Below are positions 9,790 to 17,747 of a DNA stretch of 64,000 nt, piece by piece (the first letter of the stretch is position 1; each line of letters begins with the position of its first letter). The stretch comes from Mycobacterium sp. ITM-2016-00317 (GTDB lineage Bacteria; Actinomycetota; Actinomycetes; Mycobacteriales; Mycobacteriaceae), in contig NZ_CP134399.1 of NCBI RefSeq assembly GCF_002968295.1, forward strand, positions 4,960,001 to 5,024,000, read 5' to 3'. The notes beneath the pieces were generated by a model. It ran no database searches, had not been told where the DNA came from, and was given only the letters and a program-made list of their open reading frames with translations. The translations under genes and the position numbers were made by a program.

Positions 9790-10584
9790 GTGCGCAAGCT
9801 CGTAATCAGTGCCCTCGGGACCCTCGTCGTCGTCGCCCTCGGGTTGGTCGGCACCGACTTCGGCGCCGCGATCTACGCCGAATACCGCCTGGCCAGGAGC
9901 GTTCGCAGCTCCGCGGACCTCGACTGGGACCCGTCGGTGGCGATCCTGGGATTCCCGTTCATCCCCCAGGCGCAGCGTCACCACTACGACGAGGTGGAGA
10001 TCAAGGCCAGTGGTGTAGATCACGGGGTCGTGGGTAAGGCGTCCCTGGAGGCCACCATGCACTCCGTCGGGCTCGGCGACTCGTGGCTGGTGCAACCGGG
10101 CGCGACCCTCACCATCGAGAAGCTGGAGAGCCGGATCATCATCGACTCCACGCACATGGGCCGCTACATGGGCATACCGGACCTGCTGATCGAGGCCCCG
10201 ACCCGGGAGACCGAGGACTCCACGGGCGGGACCACCGAGTCGGGCATCTCCAGCAATCGCGGCGTCGTGTTCACCGGCACCCCGGACAAGGCGGGTTTCG
10301 ACGAGCGGGTCAGCATCGCGGTCGACCTGTCGGTCACCGGACCGGAATCGACGACGCTGGTGGTGACCGCGACCGGCGTGCTCACCGAGCCGGGCACCGC
10401 CGACCAGGCCGTCCCCGACGACAAGCTGCCCGCGGTGCTGGCGGCGTTCTCGACGACTCTGCCGGGACAGAAGCTGCCGTTCGGCGTCGCCCCGACGACC
10501 CAGGGCGCGCGCGGATCCGACGTCATCATCGAAGGCATCGCCGAGGGAGTAACCGTCGACCTCGACGAGTTCCGTATGTCATGA
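9790..10584 (+). CDS. lmeA: LmeA-type lipid-binding protein (DUF2993)
   Basis: A periplasmic phosphoinositide-binding protein linked to mannan-core elongation of lipomannan and lipoarabinomannan. It has an N-terminal signal anchor ([18 protein letters not shown]) and the DUF2993 fold ([10 protein letters not shown] near residue 55, many beta segments). A GTG at 9790 gives 264 residues with Arg/Lys directly before the hydrophobic segment. The upstream frame to 9757 adds only a non-conserved leader. Rv0817c orthologue; overlaps the next gene by ATGA. Confidence 0.85.
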   Translation: MRKLVISALGTLVVVALGLVGTDFGAAIYAEYRLARSVRSSADLDWDPSVAILGFPFIPQAQRHHYDEVEIKASGVDHGVVGKASLEATMHSVGLGDSWLVQPGATLTIEKLESRIIIDSTHMGRYMGIPDLLIEAPTRETEDSTGGTTESGISSNRGVVFTGTPDKAGFDERVSIAVDLSVTGPESTTLVVTATGVLTEPGTADQAVPDDKLPAVLAAFSTTLPGQKLPFGVAPTTQGARGSDVIIEGIAEGVTVDLDEFRMS

Positions 10585-11012
10585 GCGCCTCCTGGATCGC
10601 CGTCATCGCGGTGCTGATCGCCGCGTTCGGACTCGCCTTCGTGATCGGCAGGCTGTTGATGCTGCGCGACGGGTTGAAGAAGGGCGCCGCGCAGTGGCCC
10701 GCGCTGGACGACTCCGACGTCGAGGAACTGGGGCTGTCGCGGTCCGGGCCGACGGTCCTGCACTTCACCGCGGTGTGGTGCGGGCCGTGCGCGGGGGTGC
10801 GCCGGGTGGTCGATCAGGTGTGCGCGGACCTGCCCGGCGTCTCACATGTGGAGATCGACCTGGACGCCAAACCGGAGGCGGGACGCAAGCTTTCGGTGCT
10901 GTCGCTGCCGACGACGTTCATCTTCGACGCCGACGGCAGGCAGCGCTATCGGAGCTCGGGCGTGCCGACCGCCGCTGACCTGCGGGCAGCCCTGCAGGAG
11001 CTGTTGGCCTGA
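10581..11012 (+). CDS. thiX: Membrane-anchored thioredoxin-like protein (ThiX)
   Basis: A 143-residue protein with one N-terminal membrane segment (about residues 4-28) and a thioredoxin fold outside it. The redox motif WCGPC is intact (Cys67, Cys70), and the cis-Pro loop is SLPTTFIF. It probably exchanges disulfides in the envelope. The ATG overlaps the lmeA stop. Rv0816c orthologue, just upstream of the sulfur operon. Confidence 0.88.
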   Translation: MSASWIAVIAVLIAAFGLAFVIGRLLMLRDGLKKGAAQWPALDDSDVEELGLSRSGPTVLHFTAVWCGPCAGVRRVVDQVCADLPGVSHVEIDLDAKPEAGRKLSVLSLPTTFIFDADGRQRYRSSGVPTAADLRAALQELLA

Positions 11013-11028
11013 GCACCCCGTCGTTGGG

Positions 11029-11041
11029 TAAGCTGTCAGCC
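11029..11041 (+). promoter_or_regulatory. -10 element of the cysteine-leader transcript
   Basis: TAAGCT (11029-11034) fits the mycobacterial TANNNT -10 box. Seven bases follow before the GTG at 11042, placing the transcription start at or next to the start codon, as expected of a leaderless mRNA. Confidence 0.65.
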
Positions 11042-11134
11042 GTGTCAGCCCGCCTTGAGCTTCTGCTCACCAAGCGCCGCGCAGTGGATCTGTGCCGCGT
11101 CGCGGGTTGTTGCTGTTGTTGTTGTAGCTGCTGA
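11042..11134 (+). CDS. Leaderless poly-cysteine leader peptide (cysteine-responsive attenuator uORF)
   Basis: A 30-codon ORF begins GTG TCA GCC at the predicted transcript 5' end. It ends with a Cys run: one Cys at codon 18, six consecutive Cys at codons 23-28, then Ser-Cys-stop. Five of the six run codons are TGT, the rarer Cys codon in this GC-rich genome, which would sharpen stalling when charged Cys-tRNA is scarce. Poly-Cys leaderless uORFs ahead of sulfur-assimilation operons are known cysteine-sensing attenuators in mycobacteria. The operon here (DUF4395, cysA2, sseC) starts 89 bp downstream. The peptide itself probably has no other role. Confidence 0.85.
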   Translation: MSARLELLLTKRRAVDLCRVAGCCCCCCSC

Positions 11135-11223
11135 GTAGCCGCGCCGTCCTTTCGCGCCACGCTCTGCGATCGGCCCTGTCGGGTCTGCCGCATCCAGCCA
11201 TTCCAGACAACAGGAGCACGACT

Positions 11224-11679
11224 TTGTCCAATCTCACCGCAGCGGACGCGTCCGTCGACGTGCGCGGCCCACGGTTCGTCGCGTGGGTCACCACAGCGGT
11301 CCTCGTCGGCGCGCTGCTCGTGTCGACGCGCAGCGCAGTCGCGGCCGCGGTCATCCTCGCCGTGCAGACGGCGGTGTTCGCCGTCGGAGCGCTGCTCGGC
11401 CCGCGTCGGCACCCCTACGGCGTGGTGTTCGCCGCGCTGGTCGCGCCGCGACTGGCCGCGACGACGGAACGCGAACCGGTCGCCCCACTGAGGTTCGCGC
11501 AGTTGGTCGGGTTCGTCTTCGCCGCCGCCGGCGCCCTCGGGTTCGCCAGCGGTCTCGTGCCGCTGGGTTTGGTCGCCACGGGCTTGGCGCTCGTGGCAGC
11601 ACTGCTCAACGCAGCCTTCGGTATCTGTCTGGGCTGTCAGCTCTATCCCCTCCTCATGCGCTTGACCCCCACCCGATAG
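11224..11679 (+). CDS. DUF4395 integral membrane protein
   Basis: A 151-residue protein with about four hydrophobic segments (for example VLVGALLVSTRSAVAAAVIL and LVGFVFAAAGALGFASGLV). A conserved Cys-containing end (CLGCQLYPLLMRL) is typical of DUF4395. The TTG start has AGGAG 8 nt upstream. It sits between the cysteine attenuator and the rhodanese, so a role in sulfur compound transport or membrane sulfur chemistry is plausible but unproven. Confidence 0.85.
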   Translation: MSNLTAADASVDVRGPRFVAWVTTAVLVGALLVSTRSAVAAAVILAVQTAVFAVGALLGPRRHPYGVVFAALVAPRLAATTEREPVAPLRFAQLVGFVFAAAGALGFASGLVPLGLVATGLALVAALLNAAFGICLGCQLYPLLMRLTPTR

Positions 11680-11699
11680 CAACCGAAAGGATCCACCAC

Positions 11700-12533
11700 A
11701 TGGCACGCTCCGACGTCCTGGTCTCCACCGACTGGGCCGAGAGCAATCTCGACGCGCCGAACACCGTGTTCGTCGAGGTCGACGAGGACACCAGCGCCTA
11801 CGACACCGGTCACATCCCGGGCGCCATCCGGCTCGACTGGAAGAAGGACCTGCAGGATCCGGTGAGGCGCGACTTCGTCGACGCCGCGCAGTTCTCGAAG
11901 CTGCTCTCCGAGCGCGGCGTCTCCAACGACGACACCGTGATCCTGTACGGCGGCAACAACAACTGGTTCGCCGCGTACGCGTACTGGTACTTCAAGCTGT
12001 ACGGCCACGAGAACGTCAAGCTGATCGACGGCGGCCGCAAGAAGTGGGAACTCGATGCCCGCCCGCTGTCCAAGGATCCGGTGAGCCGACCGCAGACCAG
12101 CTACTCGGCCAAGGAGCCCGACCTCAGCATCCGCGCGTTCCGCGACGAGGTGATCGCCGCGATCGGCACCAAGAACCTGGTCGACGTGCGCTCCCCTGAT
12201 GAGTTCTCGGGCAAGATCCTGGCCCCGGCCCACCTCCCGCAGGAGCAGAGCCAGCGTCCCGGCCACGTCCCCACGGCGATCAACGTGCCCTGGAGCAAGG
12301 CTGCGAACGAAGACGGCACCTTCAAGTCCGACGAGGAACTGGCCAAGCTGTACGGCGAGGCCGGCCTGGACGGCTCCAAGGACGTCATCGCGTACTGCCG
12401 CATCGGTGAGCGCTCGTCGCACACCTGGTTCGTGCTGCGGGAGCTGCTGGGCCACAAGAACGTCAAGAACTATGACGGTAGTTGGTGCGAATACGGTTCC
12501 CTGGTGGGAGCCCCGATCGAGTTGGGAAGTTGA
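11700..12533 (+). CDS. cysA2: Thiosulfate sulfurtransferase (rhodanese) CysA2/SseA type
   Basis: A two-domain rhodanese of 277 residues, the exact size of mycobacterial CysA2/CysA3. The active-site loop CRIGERSSH with Cys233 is intact in the C-terminal domain; the N-terminal domain is catalytically inert (DTGHIPGAIRLDW). It moves sulfane sulfur from thiosulfate to an acceptor. The longer open frame upstream is not coding: AAAGGAT precedes the ATG at 11700. Regulation by the upstream cysteine leader is expected. Confidence 0.95.
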   Translation: MARSDVLVSTDWAESNLDAPNTVFVEVDEDTSAYDTGHIPGAIRLDWKKDLQDPVRRDFVDAAQFSKLLSERGVSNDDTVILYGGNNNWFAAYAYWYFKLYGHENVKLIDGGRKKWELDARPLSKDPVSRPQTSYSAKEPDLSIRAFRDEVIAAIGTKNLVDVRSPDEFSGKILAPAHLPQEQSQRPGHVPTAINVPWSKAANEDGTFKSDEELAKLYGEAGLDGSKDVIAYCRIGERSSHTWFVLRELLGHKNVKNYDGSWCEYGSLVGAPIELGS

Positions 12534-12534
12534 T

Positions 12535-12837
12535 ATGTGCTCTGCACCCAAGCAAGGACTGACGTTGCCCGCCGGCGTTGACCTGGAGAAGGAGACGGTC
12601 ATCACCGGCCGTGTCGTCGACGGGTCCGGCCAGGCGGTCGGCGGCGCGTTCGTGCGTCTGCTGGACAGCTCGGACGAGTTCACCGCCGAGGTCGTCGCGT
12701 CGGCGACCGGGGATTTCCGGTTCTTCGCCGCCCCCGGCACCTGGCACCTGCGTGCGCTGTCGCCGGCCGGCAACGGCGACGCCAGCGTCGCGCCGTCGGG
12801 TGCGGGGATCCACGAGGTCGACGTCAAGGTCGCCTGA
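12535..12837 (+). CDS. sseC: SseC-like DUF1416 protein
   Basis: A 100-residue protein starting MCSAPKQGLTL with a transthyretin/CarboxypepD-like beta fold (ITGRVVDGSGQAVGGAFVRL). It begins 1 bp after the cysA2 stop, as in Rv0815c-Rv0814c. Proposed roles in sulfur transfer rest on this association. The conserved Cys2 could carry sulfur, which is inference. Confidence 0.9.
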   Translation: MCSAPKQGLTLPAGVDLEKETVITGRVVDGSGQAVGGAFVRLLDSSDEFTAEVVASATGDFRFFAAPGTWHLRALSPAGNGDASVAPSGAGIHEVDVKVA

Positions 12838-12922
12838 CGGAGTTAGGCAGTCAGGCCCCGCCTGACGGAGTCAGGCAGTTTGCAGTCCCGCCCGGCCGGG
12901 CGCCGCGGTATCGGCGCCCGGC
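12832..12922 (+). terminator. Tandem hairpins downstream of sseC
   Basis: A 19-bp word GCCTGACGGAGTTAGGCAG (12832-12850) is repeated at 12860-12878 with one change. The second copy forms GCCTGAC-GGA-GTCAGGC. A perfect 10-bp GC stem follows (12895-12904 with 12913-12922, 8-nt loop) and then a weakly T-rich tail. This probably ends the sulfur operon transcript. Confidence 0.5.
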
Positions 12923-13086
12923 CAGGCGGTTGCTTTCTCACACCACGTGCTGGTCGCACAGTGCCGCTTTTGCTGCGAAAACCCTGCACGTTCTGCTGTT
13001 GTGGGCGAAAATACGGTCAACACCACGACACGGCGAGTCGCACGTCCGCTTTGGCGACCGCCGCGCACAACCGCATAGGACCGACC

Positions 13087-13407
13087 ATGAAGATCACGAT
13101 CGCCTGTGCCACCTCGGCGGCCTTCGCTGCTGTCGCCCTGATCGGCGCACCCGCGGCTCTCGCGGCGCCTGAGGACGACTTCCTCATCAACATCTCCGCC
13201 GCCGGCATCACCTGGCCGACGGACAAGACCCCCCAGGTGATCGAGACCGGCCGCGCGGTCTGCCAGGACTGGGGCACTGGCGCGTCGCTCGACGAGGAAG
13301 TCACAGATCTGACCAGCGTCACCGAATGGTCCGACTACCAGGCCGTCTACTTCATCGGCGCTGCGACCGGCGCGTTCTGCCCCGAGTACGAATGGAAGGT
13401 CAGCTGA
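13087..13407 (+). CDS. Secreted DUF732 protein
   Basis: A 106-residue protein with a Sec signal peptide (AFAAVALIGAPAALAAPEDD) and the DUF732 pattern: the A-G-I-x-W core and two Cys (VCQDW and FCPEYEW), probably one disulfide. Function of the family is unknown. It stands alone between the sulfur operon and the Rv0813c homologue. Confidence 0.8.
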   Translation: MKITIACATSAAFAAVALIGAPAALAAPEDDFLINISAAGITWPTDKTPQVIETGRAVCQDWGTGASLDEEVTDLTSVTEWSDYQAVYFIGAATGAFCPEYEWKVS

Positions 13408-13452
13408 CCTTCGCACCTGACCGGCCGCCGAGAGTTGTTTTCGTCCGGCGGT

Positions 13453-13465
13453 TAAACTTTTCGGC
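13453..13465 (+). promoter_or_regulatory. -10 element for the leaderless mini-gene
   Basis: TAAACT (13453-13458) is a TANNNT -10 box. Seven bases separate it from the GTG at 13466, the same geometry as the cysteine leader. Confidence 0.45.
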
Positions 13466-13564
13466 GTGGTGCTCTTCTTCGAACTTCTTCTCGTCGCGGC
13501 CGTTGTGGTGATCACGTGGTTCGCGCTGTACGCGGTGTATCGCCTCGTCACCGACGAGTCGTGA
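13466..13564 (+). CDS. Leaderless 32-aa single-pass membrane peptide
   Basis: The frame reads GTG GTG CTC TTC and encodes a short protein that is nearly all one membrane helix ([20 protein letters not shown]) with a charged tail ending TDES. A mycobacterial -10 box lies exactly 7 nt before the GTG, arguing for leaderless translation. It ends 22 bp before the nitrobindin-like gene and is probably co-transcribed with it. No family is recognised. Confidence 0.6.
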   Translation: MVLFFELLLVAAVVVITWFALYAVYRLVTDES

Positions 13565-13586
13565 TCCCGCGCCCGCGGACAGCGAC

Positions 13587-14216
13587 ATGACTTCCGGCGA
13601 CGACGCGGTCGCAGCAGCCGCCGAACGGGCCAGGGTGACCGCAGCGCGGAACATCCCGGCGTTCGGCGACCTGCCGGTGCCCGCTGACACCGCCAACCTG
13701 CGTCAAGGCGCCGATCTGGACGACTCGCTGCTGGCTCTGCTGCCGTTGGTGGGTGTCTGGCGCGGCGAGGGTGAGGGCCGCGGCGCGCACGGTGACTACC
13801 GCTTCGGCCAGCAGATCGTCGTGTCTCACGACGGCGGCGACTACCTCAACTGGGAGGCGCGCTCGTGGCGGCTGGACGACGACGGCGAGTACGACCGGCC
13901 CGGCCTGCGCGAGACCGGCTTCTGGCGGTTCGTCGCCGATCCCGGCGATCCCGGTGAGTCGCAGGCGATCGAGCTGCTGCTGGCACACTCCGCGGGTTAC
14001 ATCGAGCTGTTCTACGGCCGTCCGCTGAACCAGTCCTCCTGGGAGCTGGTCACCGACGCGCTGGCCCGCAGCAAGTCCGGCTTGCTCGTCGGCGGCGCCA
14101 AGCGGCTCTACGGGATCATCGAGGGCGGCGACCTGGCGTACGTGGAGGAACGCGTGGACGCCGACGGCGGCCTGGTTCCTCATCTGTCCGCGCGGCTGGC
14201 GAGGTTCGCCGGCTAG
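13587..14216 (+). CDS. FABP/nitrobindin-like heme-binding protein (peroxynitrite isomerase family)
   Basis: A 209-residue Rv0813c orthologue: a ten-stranded beta-barrel related to THAP4/nitrobindin. The family motif GxWxGxG appears as [11 protein letters not shown], and the late His (VPHLSARL) could be the heme ligand. Nitrobindins isomerise peroxynitrite to nitrate; whether this paralogue binds heme or a fatty acid is not settled by sequence. In M. tuberculosis the next gene would be Rv0812; here about 47 kb intervenes. Confidence 0.85.
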   Translation: MTSGDDAVAAAAERARVTAARNIPAFGDLPVPADTANLRQGADLDDSLLALLPLVGVWRGEGEGRGAHGDYRFGQQIVVSHDGGDYLNWEARSWRLDDDGEYDRPGLRETGFWRFVADPGDPGESQAIELLLAHSAGYIELFYGRPLNQSSWELVTDALARSKSGLLVGGAKRLYGIIEGGDLAYVEERVDADGGLVPHLSARLARFAG

Positions 14217-14476
14217 TGCGTCGTCTTGTGATCGCAGTGATCGCCGCCGCGGGTGCGGTGGCCGGCTGCGCGACACCCGCGGAGTCCCCCGCGCCCTCGA
14301 CGCCGAGTTCGGCGGTGCCCAGCGTCGGTCACGGCTCGTTCGCGTACTGCCTGGGGCAGCACGGGGTGCCCGCAGTGGCCGGTCCGGTGTCCGCCCCGCC
14401 GCCCGGGGTGGACGCGGCCGCGTGGGAACAGGCGATGGCGGAGTGCTCATCCCTGGCGCCCGGTCCCGCCGACTGA
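14216..14476 (+). CDS. Small putative lipoprotein
   Basis: An 86-residue product starts at a GTG overlapping the preceding stop by one base. The N-terminus is a lipoprotein signal with lipobox AVAGC (Cys18). A Pro/Ser-rich linker and a small Cys pair (YCLGQHG and AECSSL) follow. No domain is recognised. Coupling suggests expression with the FABP-like gene. Confidence 0.65.
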   Translation: MRRLVIAVIAAAGAVAGCATPAESPAPSTPSSAVPSVGHGSFAYCLGQHGVPAVAGPVSAPPPGVDAAAWEQAMAECSSLAPGPAD

Positions 14477-14527
14477 ACAGCGTTCGCCACACTCTCCCCC
14501 TGTGGTAGAACAGTAATTCACAATCAC

Positions 14528-14542
14528 TCACCGCAACGGTGA
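14528..14542. promoter_or_regulatory. Palindrome TCACCG-CAA-CGGTGA upstream of SDR1
   Basis: A perfect 6-bp dyad with 3-nt spacer lies 74 bp before the SDR1 start, at the left edge of the accessory block. It is a candidate operator with no known binder. Confidence 0.35.
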
Positions 14543-14616
14543 CTTCGTCGACTTTTCGACAGTTCCTGCGCGAGCCGTGTGGCGCTGATTCAGTTGACAG
14601 ACAGAGGGAGCGATCG

Positions 14617-15402
14617 ATGCCTCAGAATTCATTCGCCGTTGTCATCGGGGGCGCCTCGGGTATCGGTGCGGAGATATGCCGCGAAATGGCCGATCACGGA
14701 TACGCGGTTGTCATCGGCGACCGGAACCTCACCGCAGCGCAGTCGCTGCTCCCCCAGCTCGCCGGCGAGGGTCATGCCGCCGCAGAGCTGGACGTCTCCG
14801 ATGAGGCAAGTGTCGCAACGTTCTTCGAGTCCCTGCAGGATCGGACCGATCGCTTCGAGGTGGCCGTCAACTGCGCGGGCATCACGGCTCTGGGCCTCGT
14901 CACCGAACTGCCGGTGGCCAAGTTTCGCCGGGTGGTCGACGTCTGCCTCACCGGCGCCTTCCTGGTCGTCCAGTACGCCGGGCGCCACATCGCGGACGGC
15001 GGCGCGATCATCTCCCTGAGCTCGCTCAACGCCCGCCAGCCTGCCGTAGGCATGGCCGCCTACTGCTCGGCCAAGGCCGGCCTGTCGATGTTGACCCAGG
15101 TCGCGGCCCTGGAGCTCGGCGCCCGTGGCGTCCGGGTGAATGCGATCGCCCCCGGGCTGGTTCGTACGCCACTGACCTCCGGAGCGCTCGGGGTTCCCGG
15201 GGTCGAGCGCGAGTACGTGGAGAACGTGCCCCTCGGACGACCGGGAACTCCCACCGAGATCGCCGAGGCGGTTCTGTATCTCGCTGGGGCGCAATGGGTC
15301 ACCGGTGAGGTACTGGACATCAACGGCGGCGCCCACATGATGCGCTACCCGAACGTGCACGCCCACTTCGAGCGAGCCACCCAGGTCGCCTCCCCGGCCT
15401 GA
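14617..15402 (+). CDS. Short-chain dehydrogenase/reductase (SDR1)
   Basis: A classical NAD(P)-dependent SDR of 261 residues: cofactor motif GGASGIG, NCAGI, catalytic Ser (SLSSLN) and YCSAK. The frame opens at 14539, but AGAGGGAG precedes the ATG at 14617 and gives a normal N-terminus. It probably oxidises a 3-hydroxyacyl-CoA or alcohol. It is the first gene of the accessory block, ahead of the SCP-x thiolase and MaoC genes. Confidence 0.88.
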   Translation: MPQNSFAVVIGGASGIGAEICREMADHGYAVVIGDRNLTAAQSLLPQLAGEGHAAAELDVSDEASVATFFESLQDRTDRFEVAVNCAGITALGLVTELPVAKFRRVVDVCLTGAFLVVQYAGRHIADGGAIISLSSLNARQPAVGMAAYCSAKAGLSMLTQVAALELGARGVRVNAIAPGLVRTPLTSGALGVPGVEREYVENVPLGRPGTPTEIAEAVLYLAGAQWVTGEVLDINGGAHMMRYPNVHAHFERATQVASPA

Positions 15403-15416
15403 CGCCACCCCGGCAC

Positions 15417-15439
15417 CCCCGGCCACACCCTGGCCGGGG
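15417..15439 (+). terminator. Probable terminator hairpin after SDR1
   Basis: A perfect 9-bp GC stem (15417-15425 with 15431-15439) with a 5-nt loop, followed by CTTCTC. The T-tract is weak, so confidence is moderate. Confidence 0.5.
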
Positions 15440-15572
15440 CTTCTCGCCGCCCGCAACCGGCCTCCAAGTTATCCGCGATATCAGCCGTATCCTGTCAGCA
15501 GTAGTTGCGATTCCCCCGATACTGTTCATATAGTTAGTTTTCATTCTAGTTGTCTCGAACATGAGGGTGGAG

Positions 15573-16763
15573 ATGCAGCGCACTGTATGCGTGGCGGGGG
15601 TCGGCATGACCCCGTTCGCCAAGCCGAGTAAGAGTCGGAACTATCAGGAGATGGGCGCCGAGGCGGCTCGCGCGGCACTCACAGATTCCGGGCTGGACTA
15701 CCAGACCGTGCAACAGGCTTACGTCGGCTACGTCTACGGGGACTCGACGTCCGGCCAGGCGGCCCTGTATCACCTTGGCCTGTCGGGAATTCCGGTACTC
15801 AACGTCAACAACAACTGTTCGACCGGTTCGTCGGCGCTGTGGCTGGCCCGCCAGGCGGTGGCGTCGGGAGCGGCCGAATGCGTTCTTGCACTCGGCTTCG
15901 AGCAGATGCGCCCGGGCGCGCTCGCCGCGGTGTGGGACGACCGCCCGAGCTCTACCGGCAAGTTCGAAGAAGTCGCGTCCAGCCGCCCCGGCGCCGACCC
16001 GTCAGCCCCGATGGCCGCACAACTGTTCGGTGGCGCCGGCGTGGCGCACATGGAGCGTTTCGGCACCAAACCCGAGACCTTCGGCCGCATTTCGGTGAAG
16101 GCCCGCCAGCACGCGGCCCGCAATCCGTTCGCCGTGTTCCGTGATCCGGTCACGCTGGACGAAGTCATGTCCTCCCCGACGATCTGGGGCCCGCTGACCC
16201 GCTTGCAGTGCTGTCCCCCCACCTGCGGCGCAGCCGCCGCCGTGGTGTGCAGCGAGGAGTTCGCCCGTGCGCACGGGATCGATGACACAGTGCGCATCCG
16301 GGCGCAGTCGCTGGTCACCGATCTGCCCGGCGCCTTCGACGGCGACGACATGCGACGGGTCGTGGGCTACGACATGACGGCCAAGGCCGCCGCCGACGTC
16401 TACGAGGCAGCCGGCATCGGGCCCGAGGACATTCCGGTCGTCGAGTTGCACGACTGCTTCACCACCAACGAGCTGATCACCTACGAAGGACTCGGGCTGA
16501 CCCCCGAGGGCACGGCCGAGAAGTTCATCCTCGACGGGGACAACACCTACGGCGGCCGTGTGGTCACCAATCCCTCGGGCGGCCTGCTGTCCAAGGGGCA
16601 CCCGCTCGGCGCGACCGGTCTGGCGCAATGCGCCGAGTTGGTCTGGCAGTTGCGCGGCCAGGCCGGCGACCGTCAGGTGGAGGGCGCTCAGCTCGCCCTG
16701 CAGCACAATCTCGGCCTCGGTGGGGCCTGCGTCGTCACTCTGTATGAAAGGACATCCCGATGA
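15573..16763 (+). CDS. SCP-x/Ltp-type thiolase (lipid-transfer-protein family)
   Basis: A non-decarboxylating thiolase or retro-aldolase of the sterol-carrier-protein-x class, 396 residues. Active Cys82 lies in NNNCSTGSS; the other catalytic loops are HDCF and [10 protein letters not shown]. Relatives cleave branched or cyclic acyl-CoA in side-chain degradation. I chose the ATG at 15573 because AGGG lies 5 nt upstream; the ATG at 15561 lacks a site. It overlaps the first MaoC gene (ATGA). A thiolase next to a MaoC pair resembles steroid side-chain loci, but the substrate is unknown. Confidence 0.88.
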   Translation: MQRTVCVAGVGMTPFAKPSKSRNYQEMGAEAARAALTDSGLDYQTVQQAYVGYVYGDSTSGQAALYHLGLSGIPVLNVNNNCSTGSSALWLARQAVASGAAECVLALGFEQMRPGALAAVWDDRPSSTGKFEEVASSRPGADPSAPMAAQLFGGAGVAHMERFGTKPETFGRISVKARQHAARNPFAVFRDPVTLDEVMSSPTIWGPLTRLQCCPPTCGAAAAVVCSEEFARAHGIDDTVRIRAQSLVTDLPGAFDGDDMRRVVGYDMTAKAAADVYEAAGIGPEDIPVVELHDCFTTNELITYEGLGLTPEGTAEKFILDGDNTYGGRVVTNPSGGLLSKGHPLGATGLAQCAELVWQLRGQAGDRQVEGAQLALQHNLGLGGACVVTLYERTSR

Positions 16764-17209
16764 GCGCCGAGTCCCTCAAGGGCTATCAGTGGCCGGAGAG
16801 CACGGTCGACGTCGAACGCGGCCGGGTCGCCATGTTCGCCAACGCGATCGGTGAGACCGACCCGGTCTACTTCGACGTCGACGCGGCCAGAGCGGCGGGC
16901 CATCCGGATCTGCTGGCACCTCCGACGTTCGTCTTCGGGCTCGACCTGGAGCATTCCGACACCCTCGGCGTCCTCGCCGCTCACGGGGTGGACCTGTCGG
17001 CAGTGCTGCACGGCGAGCAGCGCTTCACCTATCACCGTGACGTGCACGCCGGGGACACATTGTCCCTCAGTGCGGAATTCACCGACTACTACTCGAAACG
17101 CAACGGCGCCCTGGAGTTTCTCGTGCGCCGTTCGCAGCTGACCTCCGGCGGCGATCTCGTCGCCGAGATGGAAAGCGTGTCCGTCATCAGGAATGGAGCG
17201 CCGTCGTGA
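16760..17209 (+). CDS. MaoC-like dehydratase subunit (FAS1-type N-terminal dehydratase domain)
   Basis: A 149-residue single hot-dog domain of the MaoC_dehydrat_N family (FANAIGETDPVYFDV, then LAPPTFVFGLDLE). The family often lacks the catalytic Asp-His pair and pairs with a MaoC partner encoded next door; that partner is the following gene. The pair would hydrate 2-enoyl-CoA. It overlaps genes on both sides by 4 bp, so stoichiometric translation is likely. Confidence 0.87.
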   Translation: MSAESLKGYQWPESTVDVERGRVAMFANAIGETDPVYFDVDAARAAGHPDLLAPPTFVFGLDLEHSDTLGVLAAHGVDLSAVLHGEQRFTYHRDVHAGDTLSLSAEFTDYYSKRNGALEFLVRRSQLTSGGDLVAEMESVSVIRNGAPS

Positions 17210-17622
17210 GCACCGATACCAGCGAGATCCAGGCCGGAACCGAACTGCCCCCGCTGGAGGTGGCCCCGATCTCACGGACCACCTTGGCCTTGTTCGCCGG
17301 CGCTTCGGGGGACCACAACCCGATCCACATCGACATCGACGCAGCGAAGGCAGCGGGTTTCGACGACGTCTTCGCCCACGGCATGCTGTCGATGGCCTAC
17401 CTGGGCCGGCTGGTCACCTCGTGGGTCCCTCAGTCGCGGCTGCGCGCGCTGAGCACCCGGTTCACGGCCATCACCCCGGTTCTCGCGCAACCGACATGCA
17501 GTGGGACGGTGACCGGCGTCGAGGAGGTCGACGGCGAAAAGCGGGCCACGATCGATGTGAAGATCACCCTCGCGGACGGCACGGTCACCCTCAGCGGTGA
17601 GGCGGTCGTCGCGGTCTCCTGA
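17206..17622 (+). CDS. MaoC-like (R)-specific enoyl-CoA hydratase subunit
   Basis: A 138-residue hot-dog protein with the hydratase motif intact: ASGDHNPIHID, then VFAHGMLSMAY, giving the catalytic Asp/His. With the preceding subunit it should form a heteromeric enoyl-CoA hydratase feeding the SCP-x thiolase and an SDR. GTG start overlaps the previous stop (GTGA). Confidence 0.88.
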   Translation: MSTDTSEIQAGTELPPLEVAPISRTTLALFAGASGDHNPIHIDIDAAKAAGFDDVFAHGMLSMAYLGRLVTSWVPQSRLRALSTRFTAITPVLAQPTCSGTVTGVEEVDGEKRATIDVKITLADGTVTLSGEAVVAVS

Positions 17623-17666
17623 TCGCAGCGCACCGCCCCGCTCGGCGTCGCAGTACCGGCACGCCC

Positions 17667-17702
17667 TGGAAGAGTGAACTATAATCTTGGTTCACTCTTC
17701 CA
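17667..17702. promoter_or_regulatory. Operator-promoter of tandem TetR regulator 1
   Basis: Perfect 13-bp inverted repeats (17667-17679 and 17690-17702; half-site TGGAAGAGTGAAC) flank a 10-nt spacer that begins with TATAAT (17680-17685). A bound dimer would cover the -10 box, so this is probably an autoregulatory operator. The regulator starts 45 bp further on. Confidence 0.75.
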
Positions 17703-17747
17703 GGACCGCGCATCCGCCCGACCGGCGGAAAAGGGAGGAACGCCGAC

